A stretch of DNA of 50,601 nt from Chloroflexota bacterium (lineage in GTDB: Bacteria > Chloroflexota > Anaerolineae > CG2-30-64-16), in NCBI GenBank assembly GCA_016876015.1, contig VGOD01000016.1, forward strand, positions 1 through 50,601, written 5' to 3'. Under the pieces are notes generated by a model, which was given only the letters and a program-made list of their open reading frames with translations, was not told the origin of the DNA and searched no databases. Made by a program: the position numbers and the translations under genes. Below are positions 10,542 through 20,000 of this stretch, in pieces (position 1 is the first letter of the stretch; each line of letters opens with the position of its first letter).

Positions 10542-10738
10542 CGTGTACCTCCGGGGATATGCGCTTTTTGAGAATCGGACGATGGTCGCCTTCTGGTGGT
10601 GAATCGGAACAGAATGCCGGCTGCTCAGCGACGGCCGGACGCGGGTCGGGGGAACTTTAGAACTTCGAGGGGTCTGCCGGCGCGACACAGCCGTCGCGCC
10701 ACCCACAGGGCACACGATAGCACAGAATCGCTCTTTTG

Positions 10739-10936
10739 TCATCCGCGGCCGCTCCGGGGGGTGCGGTACAGAGCTGCGCCCTGGCCAGAGTCCAACTGGT
10801 CCAACAGGCTCTCTACCAAAGAACCGAGGTCGCCGGTCGGGATCAAGCCTCCCAGTAGACCCAACAGGTCGCCTTCCGTCCGGCTCTCGGCCTGGCCTTC
10901 GTCGCCGGACCCCGCTCTGCGTGTGCTCACGGTCAT
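10739..10936 (-). CDS. Small hypothetical protein, 65 aa
   Basis: ATG 10936 is preceded by GGAGG at seven bases, a convincing start for such a short gene. The product has a charged N-terminal third (TRRAGSGDEGQAESRTE), a hydrophobic middle (GDLLGLLGGLIPTGDLGSLVESLLDQL) and a short basic end. I recognise no family. It sits between the short secreted protein and the metzincin-type gene, in the same orientation. The leader-like region and LLGG are compatible with a small secreted or peptide-precursor product, but no modification or export gene is adjacent. About 180 bases upstream and 197 bases downstream hold no recognised gene. Confidence 0.5.
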   Translation of the reverse strand: MTVSTRRAGSGDEGQAESRTEGDLLGLLGGLIPTGDLGSLVESLLDQLDSGQGAALYRTPRSGRG

Positions 10937-11118
10937 AGCATCGCCTCCAAAACAGTATCAGTAGATCACAGATTCATGCTCCAAGCGGGTCCATGGCCCG
11001 CTGGATCACGGATCCGGCCTGAGCAATTGAGTAATTGAGTTTTACTGAGTATGATTGTATGATCTCGTCCTGGGTCGCTCTGGTGCATCTTGGCCGCCGC
11101 TGGACTGGGTCCTTGCCG

Positions 11119-11892
11119 CTATCGTCGCCACACCAGCGGCAGATAGACCCGCCGCGCGGCCGGGCTGCCGGTGCGCGTGGCTGTCGGCGTCGGTGTGCGT
11201 GTGGCTGTCGAAGTTGGCGTGACGGTGGCTGTCGGCGTCGGTGTGACGGTCGTGGGCGCGCCCTCGTAGTAAGCTTCCAGCGAGACATCATCCACGAAGG
11301 TCCCGTAGCTCACGTCCGACGCGTTCGAGGCAAAGCGAAATAGCAGGTAGACCTTCGGCTGGCCGCACAGGGGAATGCTCCAGCGATTCTGATAGAAGGA
11401 CTCCTCGCACCAGTCTCTGCAAACCGCCACGGCGTTGCCGACAATCGTCAGGAGATGCCAGACCTTGCCGCCGTCAATCGAGTAGCCGACGCCGAGCGAG
11501 TCGCCAGCGCCCAACCAGGTCCAATGGGCGAAGTTGAGCCTGAGATCGGTGCAGCCACTCAGGTCGAAGGGGCCGTAGGACAACGTCGTGACATAGCCGG
11601 TGGTGTACATACCGGTGCAAGGGATCTGAGCGCCCAGGGTCCCGCCGCCGCCGCCCCACATGCTGTAGGCCCCCCTGTGCGGATTGCAGTCGCGCTGGCC
11701 CCAGAGGTAGGGGTCGCCGGTCCGACCGATGTGCCAGAGCTCGCGCGGGAACTGGCCCTCGAAATCCTCCGCTACCAGTGTGACCCAGCCCGCCGGCCGC
11801 GAAAGTGCAGCGTCGGGCACGCTGGCCGCCGTCATCCGCGGCAGGATGAGCAGCATTGTCAGCAACAGGACGGGCATCGCCTGGTGTTTCAT
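11119..11892 (-). CDS. Secreted protein with YLPLVWRR tail
   Basis: 257 aa. ATG 11892 is preceded by AGAGAGGAACC. Signal peptide MKHQAMPVLLLTMLLILPRMTAAS. The body (about 35-210) looks like a single jelly-roll/MAM-like beta sandwich: 'EDFEGQFPRELWHI' at its start, 'SYGPFDLSGCTDLRLNFAHW' and 'YSIDGGKVWH' in the middle, and 'GTFVDDVSLEAYYEG' at its end. It contains six Cys. A TVTPTPTATVTPTST-type linker leads to RRVYLPLVWRR. Probably a surface-exposed, ligand-binding protein; no enzymatic signature. Confidence 0.8.
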   Translation of the reverse strand: MKHQAMPVLLLTMLLILPRMTAASVPDAALSRPAGWVTLVAEDFEGQFPRELWHIGRTGDPYLWGQRDCNPHRGAYSMWGGGGGTLGAQIPCTGMYTTGYVTTLSYGPFDLSGCTDLRLNFAHWTWLGAGDSLGVGYSIDGGKVWHLLTIVGNAVAVCRDWCEESFYQNRWSIPLCGQPKVYLLFRFASNASDVSYGTFVDDVSLEAYYEGAPTTVTPTPTATVTPTSTATRTPTPTATRTGSPAARRVYLPLVWRR

Positions 11893-11942
11893 CGTTTGGT
11901 TCCTCTCTGCTGCATTCTGTTCATGGGGAGCGTCATCCTCGA

Positions 11943-14900
11943 TTACCTCCGGATTAGCGGCAGATAGACCCGCCGCGCGACCGGGCTGACAGTACCGGTG
12001 CGCGTGGCGGTCGGGGTGCGCGTGATGGTCGGCGACGGCGTGCGCGTCATGGTCGGTGTGCCGGTGGGTAGGGGCGGGGTCACCCCGACCGTACGTGTGG
12101 CGGTGGGCGTGCGCGTCGGAGTTCCCGTTGGGGAGGCTGTAGCACGGCGGGTGGCAGTGGCGGTCGGCGTCGGCGTGCGCGTGCCTTGCCCGACGTATTC
12201 GTCCGCGCCGATGTCGTAGCTCGCGCCGAACGGCCGCGTCTCCCCGTCCATGTCGTTCCGCACGCCCGCATCAACGCCCCGGTCGCGGCCGGCCGACGCC
12301 GCGGCGATGTGATAGTCGCCGCCGGCCGCGGCCACGAACGCCGGGCTGCCGGTCACGTCCCCCTGCGTCAAGATGGCGTTCAGGTCGTCGTCCTTGTCGG
12401 TCCCGTTGCCATGCCACAGGGTGTTCACCAGCATCAGCGCCTGATCGTTCGCGGTGATGCCGATGGTCTGGCCCGACACGATGGTGTTCACGAACATCGG
12501 CGACGCGTCTCGCACCTGCGAGCCGACCGGGTAGGCCGTGGGCAGGGCGCTGTCGAGGGTCAGCCGCGCCTTGCCGCCCACGTATTCGAGCGCGACCAGC
12601 CGGCGCCAGGCGCGCGTGGTCCCGTTGGTGTGGATGAACAGCAGGTTATCGCCCACGCGGTAGAAGCCGGAAACGTTGGCCAACACCTGCACCCCGCTAG
12701 AGTAGGGATCGGTCAGGCTGCCGGCCCGCAGCGGCGATTCGAGCCATGCGCCGGCCCCGTCCTGGTTGTCGGCCAGCGTGGTGTGGAGGAAGCGGCCCCA
12801 GCTCTGGTGGATGTCGTAGGGAATATCCAGGTTGCCGCCCATCCAGATGCCGCTGCCCGCCGAAGCCTGGTTGCGCGCCACCACGTTGTTTGTCAGGCTG
12901 AACTCATGGCTGTTGACGATGTACACCCCGCCGCCCATGCTAGTGGTGAGGCTCAACGGAATCGTCCACGGATCCATCGTCATTGCGAGGGGCGGGGTGC
13001 GCCCCGCCTGCCCTGGCGGCCAGGCCAGGGAAGCAATCTCTGGCGGCGATGAGGGAGATTGCTTCGGCCCAAACGACGGGCCTCGCAATGACACGTGACT
13101 CGCCGGGCTGGCCTGGTTACCCAGTATCATGTTGGCATCCAGCCGCGCCCCCTGGCTGGGTCCCAGGTAGATGCCGCCCCCACGGCCTGGCCCGCTCTGG
13201 CTGGCCACGTTGTCGGCGATCAGGTTGCGGCTCACGGTGAAGCTGTCGGTGGGGCCACCTGGCGAGAAATATACACCCCACCCCCTCGGCCATCGCCCGT
13301 CGCACCTGCGGTGTTGCTCTGGATCGTGTTGCCATCCAGCGTCACCGGCCCGCCGACCGCCGTGCCCTGGGGTCCGAGGCCGAGCGCCACCCCGCCCCCG
13401 CGACCCGCGCCGGTCGTCGTCGCCCGGTTGGCGCGGATCGTGTTGCCGCTGGCGGTCGTCGCGCCGTTGAGACAGAGGCCGCCGCCCGCGCTGCCATCCG
13501 GCCCGGCGACGTTGGCGGCCACCGTGTTGCCGCTGAAGTTTACGGCCGCGTTGCTGCCGGTGTGGATCGCGACTCCGCCGCAATAGGCGGCCTGCGCGGT
13601 CGCGCCCGTGTTCCCGGTGATGGTATTGCCGTTCACCGTGCCGCTCGTCAGCCACAGCTCCAGTCCGCCCGCGCCGCTGCGGAAGCCGGCGGTGTTGGTC
13701 GCTGCGGCGCTCCCGATGTTGCTGCGAATCCGGTTGCCGGTCAGCGTCACGAGCGTGCGGGTGTAGGTCACGCCGCCGAAGCGCAGCCCGCCGCCGACCC
13801 CGCGGTCGGCCGTACTGGCGACGTTCCCCTCCACCGTGTTGTCGTGCACGGTCAGGATGCCGCCCTCCGCGTAGACCCCGCCGCCGCAGCCTTCTTTGCC
13901 CTTGCCGGCCGTATTGGTCGCGATGACGTTGCTGCTCAGCGTGGCGGTGATGTTGCTCAGGTACAGCCCGCCGCCATTGCCAGTGGCCGCGCCAGACGTG
14001 GCCGTGTTGCTCTGCACCACGTTGTTGGTCAGCATGACCAGGCCCGGCCGGGGCGTGGAGGCTGCCGCCTCCAACCCGCCGCCGAAGCCGAAGCCGCCGG
14101 TGCTGGCGCTGTTGCCCTGGAGGGTATTGTGATCCAGCGTGATGTCGAACGGCTCATTGAGCGAGATGCCGCCCCGCGGCCGTTGTCGTTGATCAGCGCG
14201 CTGGCATCAGCCGTGTTGTTCTGGATCGTGTTGTTCGCCAACGTCGCGCTGACGCGGCTGAGGCGCAGGCCGCCCCCGCGGCAGATCGCGGTGGTGGGGC
14301 CGGCGTTGCGGCAGGCGACGTTGTCTCGCACGGTGTTGCCGGTCAGCGTCAGCGACGCGACGCGCTCGGAGAGATCGGACGCGGCGTACAAGCCCCCGCC
14401 ATCGCCGGTCCGGTCCGTGCCGGCCGTGTTGCCGGCCAGCAGATCGCCGGTCAGCGTCGCGTTCGTGTCATAGAGGTAGACGCCGCCGCCGCTGCCCAGG
14501 GAGCCGCCGCGGTTGCCCTGGAAGGTGTTGTTCGCCAGGGTCAGCTCGCTCTCGCCGGCGTCCAGCCCACCGCCGGCGCCCGAAGCGCCCGCGGCGCTGG
14601 CAGCGGTGTTCTCCTGAAAGGTGTTGCCGGTCAGCGTGGCAGTGCAGGCGTCGAGCGACACGCCGCCGCCATAGCCGGAACCGGCTGTGCTGCCGATGTT
14701 GCCGCGGATCGTGTTGCCCGCGAGCGTGATAGGGCCGCCCCAACCGGCCGCGTTCAGGACATAGAGCCCGCCGCCATAGCCGCGGGCGCCGGTGCTGGCC
14801 CGGTTGTTTTCCACGGTGCAGTTGCTCACTGCCAGCGTGCTGTAGATGGCGGCCAGCCCGCCGCCGTAGCCGCGCACGGTCACGGATGTGCTGGCGGTGT

Positions 14901-15453
14901 TGCTGAAGATCGTGCAGCCGCGCAGGGCCGCATTCGACAGGTAGATGTAGACCCCACCGCCCGCGTCGCGGCCGTCAGGTCGGCCGGCCAACCCGGTCGC
15001 ATTCCCGCCGGCAACCCGCAGCCCCTCGACCGTGACGAGCGACTGCGTGCCCGTGATGACCAGCCCGCGGCCCAGCCCTTGGGCGTCCACCGTGGTGGGG
15101 TTGGCCGCGGGGTTGGGCGTGGTCCAGTTGGCGGTGGTGAAACCCCCGCGCACTATCAGGCCCTTGTCCAGGAACACGACCTGTCTGAGGCCGCCGCGGG
15201 TGTTGATGCCGGTGTAGACGCCGGCCGCCACGCGAATTTCATCGCCGGCCGCGGCCGCGTCTATCGCGGCCTGGATGGAGGCATAGCAGGGCGCAGCCCC
15301 GCCGCACGCGGCGCCAGGCGCGACGTAGCGCACGGTCGCGACCGGCCCGGCCCAGGCTCGCGCCAACAGGCTGCCGGTCGTCAAGGACAGCAAGGCGACC
15401 AACCCGCAGCCAAACAGAATCGCGATGCTGCAAAGGGTGATTCTCCGTCGCAT
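11943..15453 (-). pseudogene. Large secreted beta-helix protein gene broken by two frameshifts
   Basis: Begins at ATG 15453 with GGAGG five bases upstream and a signal peptide (TLCSIAILFGCGLVALLSLTTGSLLARAWA). The first segment has a beta-helix entry motif (YVAPGAACGGAAPCYASIQAAIDAAAAGDEI, given here in parts: YVAPG, CYASIQAAIDAA, GDEIRVA) and then many 'GNTI..N.A...GYGGGL' coils. The frame is lost near 14172-14175, a C4 run where one more base would continue GRGGGISLNEP. It continues in a second frame to about 13270 and shifts again near GGVY(I/F)S into a third frame, which ends RRVYLPLIRR at 11943. All three pieces are homologous coils of one protein, about 1,170 residues if repaired. The homopolymer context makes assembly indels plausible. 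A 114-bp palindromic repeat is read in frame at 12979-13092. Confidence 0.8.
12979..13092. repeat. 114-bp palindromic repeat inserted in frame in the beta-helix gene
   Basis: Termini GTCATTGCGAGG and CCTCGCAATGAC are perfect 12-bp inverted repeats. A nested inverted pair, AAGCAATCTC (13031-13040) and GAGATTGCTT (13055-13064), lies inside. The length of 114 bp equals 38 codons, so the beta-helix frame is not disturbed. A half-element, GTCATTGCGAGG...AAGCAATCTCC, is at 30431-30459. Confidence 0.85.
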
Positions 15454-15498
15454 GGTATCCTCCGACTGAACGCCAGGATCGGGCGATGCTGGTGGGCT

Positions 15499-15900
15499 TC
15501 AACCTCCGGCGGCCGGCCGGCGGAAGCGCCGGCCGAACTCAATGACGACCGCGATCAGTGCGGTGGCGCCAGCGATGGCCCCGACTGCTCCAGCCCACGG
15601 CGCCGGCCGAGATACTACCAGCCAAACCGCCGCGGCCGCCGATGTCCAGCCGCAGGCCAGCAGCCATCTGCTTTGCAGCAGATTAGCCGCTGCGAAGCCC
15701 AACAGCGCCAGCAACGCGCCGGTCACGGTCTGTTCGGCCTGCGCGCCGATGAACACCCAATCGGCCCAGGCCGCCACGAACAGGATGACCCCGGCCAGCA
15801 TGGGGATGATCGTGAGCAACAAGAGGATCTGTCGCCAGCGCGCAAGGGCGACTGGCTCGGTAGACGCCGGCCGCCGTATAGAGGAAGATTTCTTGGGCAT
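15499..15900 (-). CDS. Small integral membrane protein, 133 aa
   Basis: I chose ATG 15900 (MPKKSSSIRRP...), which has a GAGG stretch nearby; the frame stays open upstream but there overlaps hemB. After a basic cytoplasmic N-terminus, four hydrophobic segments are visible: QILLLLTIIPMLAGVILFVAAW, VTGALLALLGFAAANLL, a third around WLLACGWTSAAAAVWLVV, and AGAVGAIAGATALIAVVI. The C-terminus is basic (EFGRRFRRPAAGG). No family recognised. It follows hemB by 34 bases in the same direction and is probably co-transcribed with it. Confidence 0.7.
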   Translation of the reverse strand: MPKKSSSIRRPASTEPVALARWRQILLLLTIIPMLAGVILFVAAWADWVFIGAQAEQTVTGALLALLGFAAANLLQSRWLLACGWTSAAAAVWLVVSRPAPWAGAVGAIAGATALIAVVIEFGRRFRRPAAGG

Positions 15901-15934
15901 GAGGACCTCGGAGGACGACCGCCAGGGATCGCCC

Positions 15935-16978
15935 CTACCGGCTTGCCGCTGACAGCCATTTCGCTGCATCCCTGGCGTGGTACGTGACGATTAGATCGGC
16001 GCCCGCGCGTTTGATGGCGGTCAATATCTCCAGCGCAATCTTCTGTTCGTCCAGCCAGCCGTGACTGGCCGCAGCCTTGACCATCGAATACTCGCCGCTG
16101 ACGTTGTAGGCAACGACCGGCAGGTGACAACTCTCGCGCACGCTGCGGATCACATCCAGATAAGCCAGCGCCGGCTTGACCATGATCATGTCGGCGCCTT
16201 CGGCCACATCCAGGGCCAGCTCGCGCAGCGCCTCGCGGCTGTTGGCCGGATCCATCTGGTGCGTCTTGCGGTCGCCGAATTTCGGCGCGCCCTCGGCCGC
16301 CTCTCGGAAGGGGCCGTAGAACGCGCTGGCGTACTTGATCGCATAGCTCAGGATGCCGACATGCTGGCAGCCGGCCGCGTCGAGCGCCGCGCGGATCGTC
16401 CCCACCATGCCATCCATCATGCCCGATGGCGCGATGAGGTCTGCGCCCGCACGGGCATAGGTGACGGCCGCGCGGGCCAGGACTTCCAGAGTAGCGTCAT
16501 TATCTATCTGGAAGTCGCCATTGCGCCAGCATCCTTCAGGATCAGCGGCCGGGGTTCTCAACATTGCGCCAGCATCCTTCAGGACGCCGCAGTGCCCGTG
16601 ATCGGTGTATTCGCACAGGCACAGGTCAACGATCACGACGAGATCGGGCAGGGCCGTCTTGAGGCCGCGGGTGGCTTGCTGGATGATGCCCTGGTCCGAG
16701 AAGTTCTCGCTGCCCAGGGGGTCCTTCACCGCGGGCACGCCGAAGAGGATCACGGCCGGGATGCCCAGGCTGGCAGCCTCTTGGGCCTCGGCCACGGCCT
16801 GATCCACAGAAAGCTGGCAAATGCCGGGCATCGAGCTGATCGGCCGGCGCACGCCTTGTCCGTGAACTACGAACAAGGGGTAGATGAGGTCGTCGGCCGC
16901 CAGCGCGGTCTCGCGCGCCATACGGCGCAAGGCCGGCGTGGCGCGCAGACGACGCGGGCGAGAGGCTGGAAAGGTCAC
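15935..16978 (-). CDS. hemB: Delta-aminolevulinic acid dehydratase (porphobilinogen synthase)
   Basis: Condenses two 5-aminolevulinate molecules to porphobilinogen in tetrapyrrole synthesis (cytosol). I chose GTG 16978 because AGGAG lies seven bases upstream; an ATG at 17035 would overlap dnaE and lacks a site. 347 aa. Visible hallmarks are the Cys/His metal site ([15 protein letters not shown]), the two active-site lysines in [15 protein letters not shown] (K215) and [12 protein letters not shown] (K268), and 'IDNDATLE'. Between HCGVL and [12 protein letters not shown] there are about 18 extra residues ([20 protein letters not shown]) absent from ordinary HemB. They are encoded by a duplicated repeat at 16519-16584. 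The insertion falls in a loop after the metal-binding Cys cluster and keeps the frame, so the enzyme is probably functional. It lies directly downstream of dnaE (38 bases). Confidence 0.95.
   Translation of the reverse strand: MTFPASRPRRLRATPALRRMARETALAADDLIYPLFVVHGQGVRRPISSMPGICQLSVDQAVAEAQEAASLGIPAVILFGVPAVKDPLGSENFSDQGIIQQATRGLKTALPDLVVIVDLCLCEYTDHGHCGVLKDAGAMLRTPAADPEGCWRNGDFQIDNDATLEVLARAAVTYARAGADLIAPSGMMDGMVGTIRAALDAAGCQHVGILSYAIKYASAFYGPFREAAEGAPKFGDRKTHQMDPANSREALRELALDVAEGADMIMVKPALAYLDVIRSVRESCHLPVVAYNVSGEYSMVKAAASHGWLDEQKIALEILTAIKRAGADLIVTYHARDAAKWLSAASR
16519..16584. repeat. Two 23-bp direct repeats inserted in hemB
   Basis: Identical 23-bp copies (TCCTGAAGGATGC then TGGCGCAATG on the minus strand) occur at 16519-16541 and 16562-16584, 20 bases apart. 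The same core occurs at 42156-42175 (start of the hydroxyacyl-CoA dehydrogenase gene). A variant, TCCTGAAGGATGCTTCGCAA, lies at 43811-43830, marking a dispersed repeat family. Confidence 0.85.
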
Positions 16979-17016
16979 GTTCTGGCTCCTGGTGTCGCCA
17001 ATCTCGCGGATAGGCT

Positions 17017-20000
17017 CTATGGCTCGATGCGCCAACTTCTCACGTCGAGTCGCCTGGCCAACTCGGTCTGGAGCTCGCGGCAGATGCGGGTGTGGTAGTT
17101 CGGGAAGTCGAGCTGCCAGCGCATGGTTCCATTGGCTTCGACGACGATCTCGAAACGGTCTTCGCCTTCGTATTTCGTCAGCACCTCTACGATCTCGGCC
17201 AGCCGCTGGCGGTCGCCGCTCAGGCTGGCGCTGCGGCGGAAGGTGATGTGGACGGTGCGCGGACCGGCGGCCGGGGCGACGCGTGCGGCCGCGGGCGCGG
17301 CGACCGGTGGCGCGCCCGCGGGCGCGCTTGTCGCAGAAGCCGGCGCGCTGGCGGCCGCGGCGTTGGCTCGCTGGTCGGGCGCCGAGCGCGGCGCGCGCTC
17401 GGGCAGCGTTGTGGGCCGCGGGGTGCTCGCAATGGGGGCAGACGCCGTGCTGGTGGGCGCAGGAGCGCGCTGGCCGGCCGCAGGTCGCGACGTGGGCTCG
17501 GGTTGGGACTTGGGTCGCGGGGTGAGCTCGGCCTGAACCGCGAGCGACGGCTGAGGCGCGGCGGCCGGCGCGCCAGCCGCGGGGAGTGAGATCAGAAGCG
17601 TCTGGCCTTCAGTCGCCGCGGCCTGCGGCGGTTGTCTCGTGGCCGGTTCGGGTTGCTCATCTGTCTGAACCGCGGCGGCTGCGGACGCTGTCGGTCTGGG
17701 GTCATCGGTGAGGGGTTCGGCCAGCCATTCCGGTTCCTCCGCGGCGAATGGGTTTTCGTCGCCCAGATAGCCCTCTTCTTCCTCGTCGCCGTCAGAATGC
17801 GACCCTGCCGCGGCATGCGCACGCGCGGCCGCGCCGTTGCGGAAACGATAGGCGACAGAGGCGGTGTCTTCGATGACCCTGGCGCCCTCCACATAGTCGC
17901 GCACCGCATCAGCTATGACGCTGACGCGGCCATTCCGCAGCTCGGCCTTGCCGGTGATGATGATGATCTTGTCCAGTGCGAAGAGCGGCCTCTGATCGGT
18001 ATACAGCTTGGGGAAGACGGTCACATCCGCTGCGCCTTGCAGATCCTCCAACCGCAGGAATGCCATCGCGTCCCCCTTCTTGGTGGTGATCTGGCGGACG
18101 TCGGCCACGATGCCGGCCACAACCACATTCCTGCCGGCCAGCTCCTCGGTGATCTCGACGGAGGAGTGGGTGATGACGTTCGTCAGGTCTACGGTCATTT
18201 TCTGCAATGGATGGCTCGATACGTACACGCCCACCAGCTCCTTCTCCCAATCCAGGGTCTCTTTCGGGTTGGCCCTGGCCGCGGCCGGCAGCGAGGCCAG
18301 CAATTCCTCGGCGCTCGCGTTGTCCACGCCGCCGAACAGGGTCAACTGGCCGATCTGCCGCGCCTCGTGCGTGGCCTCGCTGGCCGCCATGATGCGTTCG
18401 ATGCCTGCCAGCAGCCGGCCGCGCTCGCCGAAAGCATCCAGCGCGCCGACTTTGATCAGGCATTCCAACCCGCGGCGATTCACCTGGCGCAGATCAACCC
18501 GATCGGCGAAATCGGCCAGCGAGACGAAGGGCCGATCGCCGCGCGCCTCGAGGATCAGATCAATCGGCCCTTCGCCCACGTTCTTGACCGCGTCCAGCCC
18601 CATGCGGATCGCGGTGCGCTCTGGCGTGGGGAAGGGGAAGACGGTCGTCTGACGGGGCGCAGGGCGGTCGTCGGGCAGGCGCTCGATGGTAAATTGGTGG
18701 CCGCTCACGCTGACATCCGGCGGGAGCACCTCAAGCCCCATCCGCCGGCACTCGGCGATCAGCACGCCGACCTTCTCGGTGTTGTGCCGCTCGACCGTCA
18801 GCAGCGCGGCCATGTACTCGGCCGGATAGTACGCCTTCAGAAAAGCGGTCTGGGCCACGATGACCGCGTAGTTGGCTGCATGGCTCTTGTTGAAGCCGTA
18901 CCGCGCAAACCCCATCAGCGCGTCCCAAATCTCGTCCGATTCTTGCCGGCTCAGCCTGGACTTCTCGGCCGCGCCTCGCGCAAAGAGCTCGCGGTGTTCC
19001 TTGAGGGTCTTCTCGGACTTCTTGCCGATGCCGCGGCGGACGAGATCAGCCTCGCCAGGAGTGTAGCCGGCGATGTCGGCGAGGATCTGAATGACCTGTT
19101 CCTGATAGACGCAGTTGTGGACTACGATACCGTTGGCGACGAAGCTGTGAAGACCCGCGATCGTGAGATCGTAGACGTGTTCAACGCCAACCGACTCGAT
19201 CGTCATGATCTTCTGCCAGGCCGTATTCATGCGTCGGGCTGTGTCAGACATAGCGAGCTGTTCCACTACAGGAGCAACGACCTTGACAGGTATCCGTTCG
19301 CGCTGGCGATTCTGTCTCCTGAAGTGCTGGCGATCAAAGCCAGTGGCCCGCATAAGTCCCTTTTGCGTGCCACACCATGCCTGGCTCAGTTCCATCATAA
19401 AGCGGCCACGAGAAATATCAGGCGTAGCCAGGCCGCGACAAGTCACCGTCCTCTTTGCCGACGCCATGTGTGGCTGCAGCAACTGAGCCAGGCGCAGACC
19501 GTCATACACAGTTACCTGGTAGCTGGGCAGCCGGCAGGGGCTGTCATCCGTGCTCTGGACAAAGTAGTAGCTGACGTGAATGGTCGAGCTAATACCGAGT
19601 CGCAGCAAGAGCGTTTGCACATCTTCGGCCAGGCGACGCGACACGGTTCGGTAATGGCAAAACTGGCCGCCCATGTAGCCGTCGCCGTCCCAGAGAGAGG
19701 CGACAAAGAACGCGACATCAGGCTCGGCAAGCTCGAAGACGAGTTCTGGGACGAACTTGTCGCGACTGTGAGCGCCGCCCGGTCTGGCGCCGGGTGGATA
19801 CTTCAAGCCTAGTTCGCGCATCCATGCCAACAAGCCGTTAGCTGAGTGATAGTGCAATCCCTCTTTCCCGGCTTTGGCTACGCCAATGCGGGTGACTTCT
19901 CGCACCTGGGTGACGTGTGTCGGTGAGACGTTGTCGAACGCGGCCAGACAGCGCTCATACTCAGCCAGCATTGCGGGCTCCTTGGAGACACAATCAACCA

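Noticed and set aside
10542-10738. Possible riboswitch leader before the metzincin-type gene
   Set aside because: A GGCGCGAC...GTCGCGCC hairpin is present but no known riboswitch core could be matched.
17632-19812. Open frame of about 720 codons on the plus strand across dnaE and its intein
   Set aside because: No domain likeness and it spans the intein boundary; antisense shadow.
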